Assembly: GCA_003586115.2 (NCBI GenBank) | Contig: QVOM02000021.1 | Coordinates: 8,694,248-8,758,247 of the forward strand | Direction of reading: 5' to 3' | Length of the DNA: 64,000 nt | Source of the DNA: Salvator merianae | Taxonomy: Eukaryota > Chordata > Lepidosauria > Squamata > Teiidae | In this document: one piece after another, positions 1 through 10,259 of the stretch | Layout: every line of letters starts with the position of its first letter | How positions within the stretch are numbered: the stretch's first letter is position 1 | Made by a program: the position numbers and the translations under genes | Notes under the pieces: model-generated | What the model was told of the DNA's origin: nothing | The model's input: the letters and a program-made list of their open reading frames with translations, nothing else | Database searches by the model: none

Positions 1-696
1 CTAATTTCACTTTCCTTGCTATATTTAATAAGTGTGCATGACTTATTAATGCGAATAAAAGGCCCCTTTTGTCCCTGGACAAAACATATCTGAGAATAGG
101 GGAACAGCTACAAAGGAATACAGATAAAAACATTTAATTTTACGTATGACATATAGTATTTGCATCTTAAGCCTGGGCCAGTGCTGCTTCAGAATTGTCC
201 AAGAGATCTAAGGGTGCATCCTAAGTTACACAGGCAGCCTTAAAGTGGCTACAAGGAAGGGATGCATCATTTTGTAAGGCTTCTCAAAGCAGCCACACCC
301 CTTACTAGAAGTTCTCTAAGCTCAACCTCTCACTCCCTTGATGTCCCTCCGTTTCCAGGAAGGTCAGGCGAAGCAACCAAAGAGTGAGAGGAGAGGTGGG
401 CTGAGGTAAGTTCCACTAAGGGATGCAGCTAGCTCAAGAGGTCTTATGAACCTTACAAACATGAGCCTTGGACAATCCTGCTAAAGGTACAAGTACAATG
501 CAAGGTCAATGCAAAGATGTTAAATTACACTTTTTACAGCGTTTGCAAAATTTAAAATACAACAGAACCAATTCACTCAGTCTAGTCCACTTAGTCTAGT
601 CTGCAACAAGTCCTCCAGTTTCAGACTGCTAGAGAGGTGCCAGCCGGGAGTTTGGAAACTGGCCATGGTAAGGAGTTAAAGTAAAAAAAAAAGAAG
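1..696. other. Flank downstream of CCNB1, nothing recognised
   Basis: No open frame, exon or known repeat recognised. CENPH lies next in human, but no CENPH exon was seen here. Confidence 0.5.
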
Positions 697-702
697 TTTA
701 TT
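697..702 (-). promoter_or_regulatory. CCNB1: CCNB1 poly(A) signal
   Basis: AATAAA on the minus strand, 78 bases past the stop codon; implies a very short 3' UTR of about 100 nt. A longer isoform ending further downstream cannot be excluded. Confidence 0.7.
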
Positions 703-780
703 AAAACTTTAAAGGATAATATACTCATATGTACACACACATATAGTAACACATGGTGTCACCTTTGTCCAACAGTTAAA

Positions 781-891
781 TTATGTTTGTTTCAATAGTG
801 GTTTAGCCAGATCCTGTATTATTGCGGAATTCAGTGATGGAAGGGTGCTGATCTTTGAATGCTTGCTGTTAGCATATTTGTTCTTGACAGT
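781..891 (-). CDS. CCNB1: CCNB1 coding exon 9 with stop
   Basis: 36 codons plus TAA. Begins [20 protein letters not shown] and ends LLKQT. The tail differs slightly from mammals (about two residues longer). Acceptor TTACAG/ACT. Confidence 0.96.
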   Translation of the reverse strand, partial: TVKNKYANSKHSKISTLPSLNSAIIQDLAKPLLKQT

Positions 892-3800
892 CTGTAAAAG
901 AGAATATAATCAAGAGTGCTTATGTAAGTAATTGTGCACCAGTGTAGCAGCAGTCATTATACCTAAATACTGTACAGAAAAACATGCATCACTGACCGTT
1001 GTTATCAGTATAGTTCAGTTTATGCATCCCATGGAGATAGAGACTAGAATGGTTCTGTGTTCAGTCCACAAGGACCTTTGAGCAGAATAGGTAACAGGGC
1101 ACAATAACTGTGCCCTACCACCCAGTCCTCAAAAGATTTGGCTGAAAACAGGCCAAATAAAATAAGATCTCTGGGAGTTGGCAGATAAAAAAGGCTCAGA
1201 GTTTAAAGGACAGAAAGAGCAAAGCAGTTAAAAAAAAACCTGAAAAGCAGTAGTAAAATGCCAGGCAGAACAGTGGCTATTTTGTCCCAGGTTTGGAACA
1301 ACGCCTTCTTTTGGGGCTGCTTTGCCCCAACCTGAGAACACTCCTTTCTGCACCGGGATGTTCTAAAGCTACAAAATTTTACCCACTCCTAGAACCCAAT
1401 GTTCATTTCACAAGATAGTTGGTGAATAGTGCGCCCTCTAGAGGACATGCTGGCTAGGAAAGATGAAAGATGTAGTTCAGCAACAGAAGACCACAGGTTA
1501 GACACTTTAACTGATCAAGTTATCTTCAGAATTACTGCAAGCCTATCTGCTGCTTCAGTTAACCACAGTACAGAAGTCTTCCTTATTCCTTAACCATTTC
1601 CATAAGATTATAGTTAACTATTTCCCAACGTATATCTGTACCCATAAAGACTTTATTAAAGCCTCCAATATAGAGAAGTTCGTACTACTCTTGGTCTCGA
1701 ACAGGCTACATATTCCCATTCCTCTTTTGATCTGATATTCTTCCTTCTCTTCTCAGTGCTAGGAGGAACAAAAGAATGAAGTGCTCCTGTTAACTGATTT
1801 TTAAGTTCCTTTCTAAACCCTGTGGCAGTAGGGATGTGCACGAAGGCACTTTTCCCTTTTCGCTTCGCAGGAATGCGAAGCTCCTAGGCTTCGTTTTTGT
1901 GGCGAAGATTTTCGCCGCGAATGGAAGCAGAGAAAACAAGGCGAAGGGAAGAGCTTTGCCTTAATTTCTCTGCTTCGGATTGCGCTCACCTCTCTCTCAT
2001 TCCCCCCCCCGCCTAGTCTGTCAGTGTAATGACAGACTGGGGGGCGAATAAGAGAGAGGCGAGCGGAAGCAGAGAAAACAAGGCGAAGGGAAGAGCTTTG
2101 CCTTAATTTCTCTGCTTCGGATTGCGCTCACCTCTCTCTCATTCCCCCCCCCGCCTAGTCTGTCAGTGTAATGACAGACTGGGGGGGGAATAAGAGAGAG
2201 GCGAGCGCCATCGGAAGCGGTGAAATCAAGGCAAAGCTCTTCCCTTTGCCTTGATTCCTTCATTTCCGATGGCGCAGCGCTCTCTCTCACTCCCGCCGCA
2301 GTCTGTCAGTGCAATGACAGACTGGGGGGGGGGGAATAAGAGAGAGGCGAGCGCCATCGGAAGCAGTGAAATCACGGCAAAGCTCTTCCCTTTGCCTTGA
2401 TTCCTTCATTTCCGATGGCTGCTGGCTGGCTGATTCACCCTAGGCTGTCAGCGCCAGCGCTGACAGCCTAGAGAGGTGAGACGTCGGCAAATTGCGAAGG
2501 TCCCGAAATGCTTCGAAAAATTGAGGGACCTTCGCAATTCGCATTCGTGATTTCTGTTGCCCTTCGCATTCGATGCGAAGGGCAGGAAATCACGAAATTC
2601 GATCGAAAATCGAATGCCACGAAGCTTCGTGCACACCCCTATGTGGCAGCCATTCTGTTGCTGGAACATAACATTATCTTCCCAATTCTCAAGGAAAGCA
2701 AAGATTAGGGACCTCTGCATTAAATGTTCAACACAGATTATTCTCATGTTAACTGTAAGTCTGGTTTGGAACTTACCATGCCAAAGCAAAAAGGAGTAAA
2801 TGTGTAGTAGTGTTGCTTGCTTACCATGTGTTTTGTCATGCCCTTGTTTACCATCACTATATTCTTTGCCATATGCTGCATAACAGGAATAAGAGCATCT
2901 TCAGTATAGAACATGTAGTGTTGTAGAGTGGGGGTCTAAAGAGAAAGATTAGTTAGAAACAACTTATTTCAGCAGCGTTTATATCCTAGCCTGCTTTCTT
3001 TATTAGCTCCTCTGAATATACACCTTTTTTTTTTTTTTAGTAATACTTCACCGAAACTCTGCAAGCTACTTCAGTGACTGAAGGTCTTACTTTAATACCA
3101 CCTATGGAGCTGCCAGCAGAGGCTAAACTGGTGGTAAATCTTCAATTTGCACCTTTGTCTGCTGACTGCTACCAGGTCGCAGGAGATGGAAGCAGGATGA
3201 TGCTGTAGGACTCTCCAGCTCTCCTATACTGAGAATCAACGTCAGATGTTGTTCTCAACTACCTTCTTCTAGGCAGCTGATCTATCTTCTTCCCTCCCAG
3301 TTGCCTTTTCCTTTTGTGTTGTGTCCCTTTAGAATATAACCCCAAGGGCAAGGAATTGTCTACTGAATTTGTATTGTAAGCAGCTCTGACAGTCTGGGAG
3401 GACTTAAGGGCAGGAGATGGAAAATACGTGAGCAGAATTTCTACTGCCTTGCTTAGTCACTTACCCACTCCCCTTCTCCAAGGACTTTAGTAGATAAGCA
3501 GAAAGCCGCCGCTGCAATCTGAGAAGGAGGGTAGTGTACCATTTCATAATCCGTCATCGTTACTTCCATCAGATATTTTGCAAGCGTATGTTGCTGTAAA
3601 TCTGCCTGGAAAAGTTAGGTAAGACTGTTAACTCATTAAATTCTGTAGGTTAGCAATGAACTCTATACCTTATATTTGGCATGAAGTCTATCTTCACTGT
3701 CACTTTCTTCACCTAAGCCAAAAAGCAGTCAGTGCTACGGCTAGTTCCTTTTTAACATGTACTGCTGAATGCTATTAAGATAAATTCCACCGTGGTCCTT

Positions 3801-6800
3801 CATTATTCACTAGGATTTGGTTACTAGGAAAACCTCATCAATTCCAAATGTGCAAATATTGCACCTAAAACTAAGAAAAATACAGAAAATAAATTTGCTC
3901 CTAATGCCTAAGGCCATAAGTTTGTCAAATAGATGACACTGACTTCCAGTGTTGCAGATTCTCCAAAATCAAAAGTGCTAGCACCTTAGCTGACCAAAGG
4001 TCGGAGTTTCAAGCCTTCTCCTGAAAAACTATGCAAAGTGCCGCTATCTGCTGCTATCTCAGTAATGCGCAAATCACAAATACTAAAAAACCTACATAGC
4101 TCTGCAATTGGATAGTCCCATTGTAACCTTCTCTAGACTGGTGCCCTACAGATGTTGCTGGTCTCTATTATCCTCAAGCAGCACCATGCTAGCTGGTTTT
4201 GAAAGGAACTGGAACCCACTATCTGTAGGATACTTTATTGTGGCCTTAGGCCACAAGGACATTTTTGTTTTCCAAGTTTGATCTTACAATTTTACAAACA
4301 CAACACTATCATGTTACTGGAGGCAGTAATGGGCTGGGATGAGGGCCAATAAACCAAAGCTGAATCCAGACAAGACGGAGGTGCTGTGTGTCACAGGGTC
4401 TCGAGTCCATGAAGCTGGAAGACATCTGGCCCTTGATGGGGTTGCTTTGCCCTGGAAAGGACAGGTGCAGAATCTGGGTGTAATCTCAGACTCTATGCTT
4501 ATGCTTGAAACTCAGGTGAAGGCAGCGGCCAAGAATGCATACCTCCAGCTACAGCTGGTTCGCCAGCTGCGACCCCTTCTGGACACAAACGATCGGGCCA
4601 TAGCAATCCATGCTTTGGTAACTTCCAGATTGGATTACTGAAACACGTTTTACATGGGGCTGCCCTTGAAGACAGTTCGGAAGCTGCAACCCGTGCAGAA
4701 TGAAGCAACAAGACTGCTGACTAGAACAGCTGGCCAGATGCCAGTCTTAAGGGCTGCCAGTCTTAAGAGCTGCACTGGCTGCCAATTCGCTACTAAGCCC
4801 AATTCAAGGTGTTAGCCTTAACCTATAAGGCCCTAAATGGCTTAGGCTCCAAATACCTAAAGCAGCGTCTTCTGCCATATCAGCCTGCCCGTGCCTTAAG
4901 ATCTGCAGACAAGGCCCTCCTGGTTGTACCACCATCTTCAAGAGTTAGAGGGGTGATCACCCAGGATAGGGCCTTGACAGTGGTGGCCCCCAGACTGTGG
5001 AACACTCTTCCCCCTGAGGTGCATCAAGCTTCTTCACTTTACAACTTTAGGAGAGCAGTGAAGACACACTTATTTACTCCTGACTTTGGCTAAAGATACA
5101 ACTTTCCCTCCCCACTTTCAGGCTACTGCTTTATTGTGTGCTTTTTATGTTCTTTTTTAAATTGTTGTAACCTGCCCTGAGACCTTCGGGTATAGGGCAG
5201 GATAAAAATGCAAATAAATAAATATTGACCAGCAAGAGATTAGCAGAGGACCTTTAAAAGCAACATTACCTCTCCAATTTTTGATGCCCTCCTTAGAAAA
5301 TGTAGTGGAAGGGGGCGACCAAGACGGAAATCTAGAGATTTTAGGATCTTCATCTCCATTTGTCTGATCTGAAGGTTGGTGTAAGTATGATCAGTCACAA
5401 AGGCAAAGTCACCAATTTCTGGGGGATACATTTCTTCGTATTTGCTGGCAATAAACATGGCGGTTATACCAACGAGCTGCAGTATCCTTTTAGTAACTTT
5501 GTTTTTCTGAAACAAAATGTGTTGCTCAGGTTATTTCATGAAACCTTGCCCTAAAAGATTGAAAACATTTAAAAGCAGGTAGGGTACTTGCGATATCAAG
5601 GTATGCCATTCCCTTCTACAATAGTTGGAATGCAGCAGTTCTGCTACTGACAGGACTATTTAGTTGGATGCATATCACACCAGTCTTGAAGGAACTGTAT
5701 TGGTTGCCAATTCACTATCAAGCCCAATTCCAAGGTGTTGGCATATTGCAGCACACAAGAAGGCCTTTTCTGTGGTGGCCCCCAGAGTCTGAAACAAGCT
5801 CCCAGCTGACGTTTGTCAGGCACCAACACTATATGGTTTTCAGCACCTGGATAAAACATAACTCTTTACCCAGGCCTTGGATGGTTAACTTCCCTGTAGT
5901 TAATTATGTTTAATTGTTATAAACTTTATTTTTTTACTGTTGGTACCTGCCTTGGGACCTTGGGTGAAAAGTAGGGTATAAATACTAAAACAAGATGGCA
6001 TCTGTTTGCAAACAACTCTTTTGGATCATGTTCAGCAGGCACTCTTAACCAGATCAAGCTTTACTTTGCCACCGCTCCCCTATTCAAGAGGTTTGCGCAT
6101 CATGTGTCTGTTTAGCATGGGAATTTCAGTTTAGAAGCAGCACTTGTTAAAGATTCCGTGACAACTTCTATTTTCAGCGTCAGCTGTGCTTTGGAATTCT
6201 AACTACAGCCCCTCTTACCTGCAGAAAACGGTCAATAATGGCAACAGTCATGTACATTGTCTCTTGCAGGAGTTTAAATTTCATTTGCACCTGGACCAAC
6301 CAGTCAATCAGAATTGCCCGCATATTTCCAGTAATTTCCTGCCCTTCTAAGTAGTTTGGCTTCACTGACTGCTGATTCTGGGAAGTGAAAGACGCAGAAA
6401 AAATATTTATGTTGCAGCACATTTAGCTCATCAGTCTAGAAAGTTCTCTCATTCTGTAGCCAAGTCCCGCCACCTTCTAGTTAAAGCAGACTAGAGATTT
6501 CCCTCACGTTTTTGCCATCTGAAGTTTAGATATCCTCTAGAACTGGGAACAAAGGCATGGAAAAGCAAGATGCACTATTAAGTATTCATTCTTTGTGTCC
6601 AGTCGCCATATACAAGGCGGCCATTTTGTGGTCAGTGGTTGACTTTTATCTTACAAGGGGTTATATTTCAAACAACTAACCTCAAGAAACTTCAAGTAGT
6701 TGTAGATATCCTTCACATATTCACTGCAGAGGTGTGGGTCAGAAGCATCATCTGTATCTACATCTTTCACGTCAAGCAGAACATCTGAGAAAGCTTGGCA

Positions 6801-9800
6801 AAGTATTTCCTCTGTTGGTGCACAACCAGAAGTCTCCATTGGGCTTGGAAATGAAGACTCTAACTGCAAATGATAAATTTTCACTTTTCAGTACAAAGTG
6901 GACTCGGCACAAACTAAATCAGCTGCAATCCTTGTTGCATTTTGATTCATCACAGAAATCTGTGGTTCTTAACCGACCTACAGGCACATTCCCAGACCTA
7001 TGTAGATTTACCCAGGTACTGCATAATAAGTCACTAGACCAACAGGCAGGAGGTACATGCAGTTCCTGTGTACCAAGACAGCCACACAATGACTTTCTAG
7101 ATAAGGTTGAACTACAATTCTGCTGACTCCTAGCTAATCCGGCCAATAGCAAGGAATAAGAGAACTGTAGGCCAGCAACTTCTGATAGGCCATAGTTTGG
7201 CCACACCTGCTGTAAACTGATTACACCAGGTCAACTGCAAAGGATGCTGCATCTTACGTTCCACAAGCTTGACCCTTGTGTAATGAAAACCCTATCAAGG
7301 CAATGTCACAATTGTTAGTCCAAGTGCTGGTTTTCCAGGATTGGCAATGACTTGCATAGCACTGTTCCATATAGTGTAGCCCCATATTATGCAGAGGAAA
7401 TTCATATTTTAGCAACCATGAAAAAGTGGAACCACAATGTAAAAACATGACTGCTTCTAGCCACTGAAATACATAGGGATCCCATGGGATATAGGCTCCA
7501 GCAGGTGCTGGGCCTAGCTATTATAATCAGAGAGGGACAAAGGCAGAACACTGGAAGAAATGCAGAAAAGAGTTGGGAGGTAAACATTTGAATTCTGTAT
7601 TTAGTTGATAGAAATTGGCTTACAAGTCAGTCTGAGCATTCAACACTCTATACTCTGTTCTTCTCATAGTCGTAAGCTTGATTTTATGCTTGTTATAAAC
7701 TGTTTCAAGATGTTTTATATGACATGAGGAATGTTGCAAGTAATCTCCCTCTATTTTCTAATCAAGGAAAGGTAATACTAGCATCTCCTATCACCAGGAG
7801 GTGAGTTCAAAGGAACAAACATGTCATTAACTTGGTTTGTTGGATCAAGAGGAATAGGAAGTAAAATATATGGTTTATTAACAAACCAAAAGAATGAAAT
7901 AATGGAAAGTATGTTTTAAATATGGCATTTAGATATTAATATTACAAAGATGAATATGGGCAGAAAATGAAGAAAATTAGTGAATTAAAGAAGAATACAG
8001 TACAGAAAATGGTACTTAAGATATTCTATAGATGGTATAAAATACCATCACAATTAGCACATATGATACCTATGATGTCATAGCAATGCTGGCACATGTG
8101 GGGACAGAGAGGAACATATTTCCACCTTTGGTAGGAATGTGATATTATAAAATTGTTTTGGAGAGACATTCAGAATAAAATTAATTATATTTTAAATACA
8201 AATTTTAATTTATCACCCAAACTAGTAGTTTTTTTGAAGTGATGTCAGAATAAAGGCTGAAAAACAGTATTTATTTGATGAAATGATGTATGCAGCACAA
8301 TCACCAATTGTACTGGGAGGGAGGGAAAGTACTAAATAGACATTAGATAACTGTTATAAGTATCTAATGGAACAATACAGATTTGATAAAATGTGAGAAA
8401 TAAGATTTAAAAGTCAAGGTATGAGATTACCTCCTAAGACAGAGGAAAAATGGAAAGATTTGTTGTATTTTTCAATGAGACTCCAAGCGCTAGAAGAACT
8501 GATAGATGAAACAAGACTAATTTTTGGTACAGCTAAAATGAAAGTGACGGAAGATAGAAGAAAGATGCTGTTGACCATTGAGCATAAATAGAAGGGTAAT
8601 GTGGTGTATTTGTTTTTTTCTTACTTAGCTTTTGGGGGGAAGCACCGTTTTTTGTTATGATTTGTTTCTTTTCATTTAAAAAATAAAAAAAATTAACATG
8701 GTTCATTTGAAGTAGGATATAAAAAGAGCAACTGAAAGGCCAACTTGGACTCTGATAGGTTTTGGACTGTCAAGATTCATGCCTCAGGTAGTTTTGAAAA
8801 TGCTGCACTGATCCTGGAATGGATTATTTGAAATAATGTATTAACTAAGAATTCCTTACAAACTGAAAACAGATTAATTTAGGTCAAGAGTTGTCTGTAT
8901 TGTATTTGAGTTGTATTTCTATTGTACTTATTGGTTTTGTATGGTTATAAAATAAAATATTAAAAAAAAGAAAATGCTGCACTGGGTCTAAACTGTTAAC
9001 AGCTGCAGGTAAATTCTAAGAAAAGCAGGTTTGGATACCAGTTCAATTAAGTGAGCATTCCTGAACCCACTTATTCCCCACCAAATCCTGCAGTTTATCG
9101 CTCACTTGAGTCATTTGTTACCTTAACAGGTTCTGGGACTGGCTTTTCCTCTTTCACAGGCACAGTTGCCTTTTCTGTGGCTCTTGTAGTTTTTCGAGTA
9201 GCAACTTTTTCCACAACTGCAGGTTTTACGAGGGCCTAGAGAGGGGCAGGGGACAGAAAAGAGAAGAGTGTGAGAATCCCATTTATTTCCAGTTTAAGTT
9301 CTGGTTGAGAGCAGGCAGCGAATAAAGGCCTACCTTTTTCACGAGGTCCTTCGGCTTTGGCTCACATGCCTTGTTGCCAATGTCTCCCAAGGCAGCTCTA
9401 GTCCTGAGGCCTGGCTTGGTAGCAGCAACCCCCTGCTTGGTTGCTGCCATTGCAGGCTTGGTCTTATTCTCCATGTTGGTTTTTGCTGTCTGGAGAAAGG
9501 AACAAGAGATGGCGTTTAAGTCATATACGTCCGTTTGCACAGCACGAAGATGAAGCGGGGTGACGAAAAGAGAACAAGAGCTATGAGATGTAACAAAACC
9601 CTTCCCAAATAGTTTGTCGTTTCCTCTTCGTTAACCGCGGGGAGAAGCCAAAAACTGTGCGCTACGAAAAAGAGCCATCACCTCCCCCCACATGTCAAGC
9701 ACTCGCTTCCCTTATTCTATAAAACAAGCAGCATGCTAAATGGAAACAAGCAATAATAACAAGAAGAAGAAGAATAAGCGGCAGACGCGGACAGTTGATT

Positions 9801-10034
9801 TAATCCCATTTTAAGAAGAATAGTAATATACAAAACACACTTTCTCCTTCTCATTTTCCAAATCCCTCCTGAGAAGAAAGCTAATGCTAAAACGCACTTC
9901 CCAAGGTCATTTCTACGGTATTCAGAAGGGACGTAATTCCAGGTAAGTGTGCAACGGTCCTGGCATTTCAAGTCCTACCTAATTTAATGCACCACGTTTT
10001 CTTTCTTTCTTACCCGTGCAACTCGTAAAGCCAT
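781..10034 (-). CDS. CCNB1: Cyclin B1 gene, complete, 9 coding exons
   Basis: G2/M cyclin that activates CDK1 and is degraded through APC/C at mitotic exit. Coding exons on the minus strand: 10034-10014, 9489-9334, 9235-9122, 6863-6681, 6377-6219, 5506-5270, 3605-3465, 2935-2825, 891-781. They join into 410 codons with no stop; human is about 433. Visible motifs: destruction box RAALGDIGN at residues 38-46; an SP site and a leucine-rich segment at about 104-132 matching the cytoplasmic retention/export region; MRAIL cyclin-box motif at 177-181; then [15 protein letters not shown] in the first cyclin fold and the C-terminal cyclin fold. All eight introns lie between codons (phase 0). The ATG has A at -3 and G at +4. 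The central linker is shorter than I recall for mammals. Lies downstream of SLC30A5 on the same strand, as in human 5q13. Exon structure is read from sequence; function is family knowledge. Confidence 0.97.
1829..2641. mobile_element. hAT-type MITE with repeated hairpin modules
   Basis: 813-bp non-autonomous element in CCNB1 intron 8. The ends are inverted repeats (TAGGGATGTGCACGAAG on the left; TAGGGGTGTGCACGAAG read inward from the right), flanked by a perfect 8-bp duplication TGTGGCAG at 1821-1828 and 2642-2649. An 8-bp duplication and TAGGG termini fit hAT transposons. The interior is four tandem modules of about 142 bp, each a short hairpin (GAAGCAGAGAAA arms) followed by a longer hairpin closing on AGTCTGTCA and its complement. 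It is GC-rich and CpG-rich compared with its surroundings. Short open frames inside are by-products of the repeats. Confidence 0.88.
2825..2935 (-). CDS. CCNB1: CCNB1 coding exon 8
   Basis: 37 codons, [20 protein letters not shown] then [17 protein letters not shown], the last helices of the C-terminal cyclin fold. Acceptor TTTAG/ACC and donor ATG/GTAAGC. Confidence 0.96.
3465..3605 (-). CDS. CCNB1: CCNB1 coding exon 7
   Basis: 47 codons, from [20 protein letters not shown] through [20 protein letters not shown] to EGEW, part of the second cyclin fold. Acceptor CAG/GCA, donor TGG/GTAAGT. No internal start codon opens a long reading frame here, so it was found from splice sites and homology. 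Confidence 0.96.
4339..5225 (+). mobile_element. L2/CR1-type LINE, 3' end of reverse transcriptase frame (dead)
   Basis: Lies in CCNB1 intron 6, antisense to the gene. The conceptual protein runs [14 protein letters not shown], an RT thumb-like region, TSRLDY then a TGA where Cys is usual, and after a frame change [20 protein letters not shown] and [14 protein letters not shown]. These are hallmarks of the C-terminal part of L2/CR1 ORF2. A 16-bp tandem duplication sits near 4740-4771. It ends in the AAATAAATAAAT tail usual for these elements. Confidence 0.85.
5270..5506 (-). CDS. CCNB1: CCNB1 coding exon 6 (cyclin core)
   Basis: 79 codons, the largest coding exon. Reads [20 protein letters not shown] then [12 protein letters not shown] and [18 protein letters not shown], the near-invariant core of B-type cyclins. 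Donor GAG/GTAATG. Confidence 0.97.
5655..5990 (+). mobile_element. L2/CR1 LINE 3' fragment
   Basis: In CCNB1 intron 5. Contains [20 protein letters not shown], then a VVAPRVWN-like stretch and a shared 3' tail (TGCCTTGGGACCTTGGGTGAA). Same family as the copy at 4339 but more decayed, with an internal deletion. Confidence 0.78.
6219..6377 (-). CDS. CCNB1: CCNB1 coding exon 5 (cyclin box start)
   Basis: 53 codons. Holds the cyclin signature [16 protein letters not shown] followed by [18 protein letters not shown]. Splice sites CAG/AAT and CAG/GTAAGA. The MRAIL patch is the substrate-docking surface of cyclins. Confidence 0.97.
6681..6863 (-). CDS. CCNB1: CCNB1 coding exon 4 (retention/export region)
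   Basis: 61 codons. Contains [11 protein letters not shown] and [15 protein letters not shown], equivalent to the phosphorylated cytoplasmic-retention region and CRM1 export signal of human cyclin B1, then [13 protein letters not shown] leading into the cyclin box. Donor GAG/GTTAGT. Confidence 0.96.
7960..8700 (+). mobile_element. L1 LINE 3' end (decayed)
   Basis: In CCNB1 intron 3. Broken frames give [20 protein letters not shown] followed by [17 protein letters not shown], the His/Cys-type C-terminal region of L1 ORF2, then an untranslated tail ending in an A-rich run near 8685-8695. Heavily interrupted by stops. Confidence 0.7.
9122..9235 (-). CDS. CCNB1: CCNB1 coding exon 3 (variable linker)
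   Basis: 38 codons from acceptor TCTAG to donor AAG/GTAACA. Low-complexity Lys/Val/Glu/Pro linker ending [10 protein letters not shown], comparable to the Pro-Glu repeat region in mammals but shorter. Intron 2 is only 98 bp. Confidence 0.92.
9334..9489 (-). CDS. CCNB1: CCNB1 coding exon 2 (destruction box)
   Basis: 52 codons between a pyrimidine-tract acceptor ending CAG and a donor AAG/GTAGGC. Carries the APC/C destruction box RAALGDIGN and a basic, Ala/Lys-rich N-terminal tail like that of other B-type cyclins. Confidence 0.95.
10014..10034 (-). CDS. CCNB1: CCNB1 coding exon 1
   Basis: Encodes only MALRVAR before a consensus donor (CGG then GTAAGA). The very short first coding segment and its sequence match the start of vertebrate cyclin B1 (MALRVTR in human). 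Confidence 0.93.
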
Positions 10035-10187
10035 CGTAGAACCTCTATTACTACGGCAATATCTCCTTACAAAAAAACAGCCCCGTCCGTCCGTCCGTGC
10101 CGACAGAGTCCCGTAACTCGCCTAAGAAGCGCAGCAGCAGACCGATTACAGCGCACGAGTCCGTGTACCCCTCCCTTCCGCCGCTAG

Positions 10188-10250
10188 TTTAAAACTCGCA
10201 CTAGGCCGCAGTCATTGGTTGCCTCTGTGGGTTCCGTCGCTTCCCATTGG
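10188..10250 (-). promoter_or_regulatory. CCNB1 promoter: paired CCAAT boxes and CHR-like element
   Basis: On the plus strand ATTGG occurs at 10214-10218 and 10246-10250, which are CCAAT boxes on the gene strand exactly 32 bp apart. TTTAAA, a permitted variant of the cell-cycle genes homology region, lies at 10188-10193, 20 bp downstream of the proximal box. This layout (two or more NF-Y sites about 31-33 bp apart followed by a CHR) is typical of G2/M genes controlled by NF-Y and DREAM/MuvB. No TATA box is seen; the start site is probably near 10150. Binding is inferred from motif spacing only. Confidence 0.75.
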
Positions 10251-10259
10251 CTGCGCGGC

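Noticed and set aside
1..690. Exons of CENPH, expected next to CCNB1
   Set aside because: No matching reading frame or splice pattern was seen; the gene probably lies outside the window.
1920..2480. CRISPR-like array or satellite because of regular spacing
   Set aside because: Units are about 142 bp, lack unique spacers between short repeats and lie within a transposon bounded by terminal repeats; the host is a vertebrate.
4339..5093. Host protein-coding gene from two long plus-strand frames
   Set aside because: Both frames are L2/CR1 ORF2 remnants with an in-frame stop and a frame change, and end in the LINE tail.
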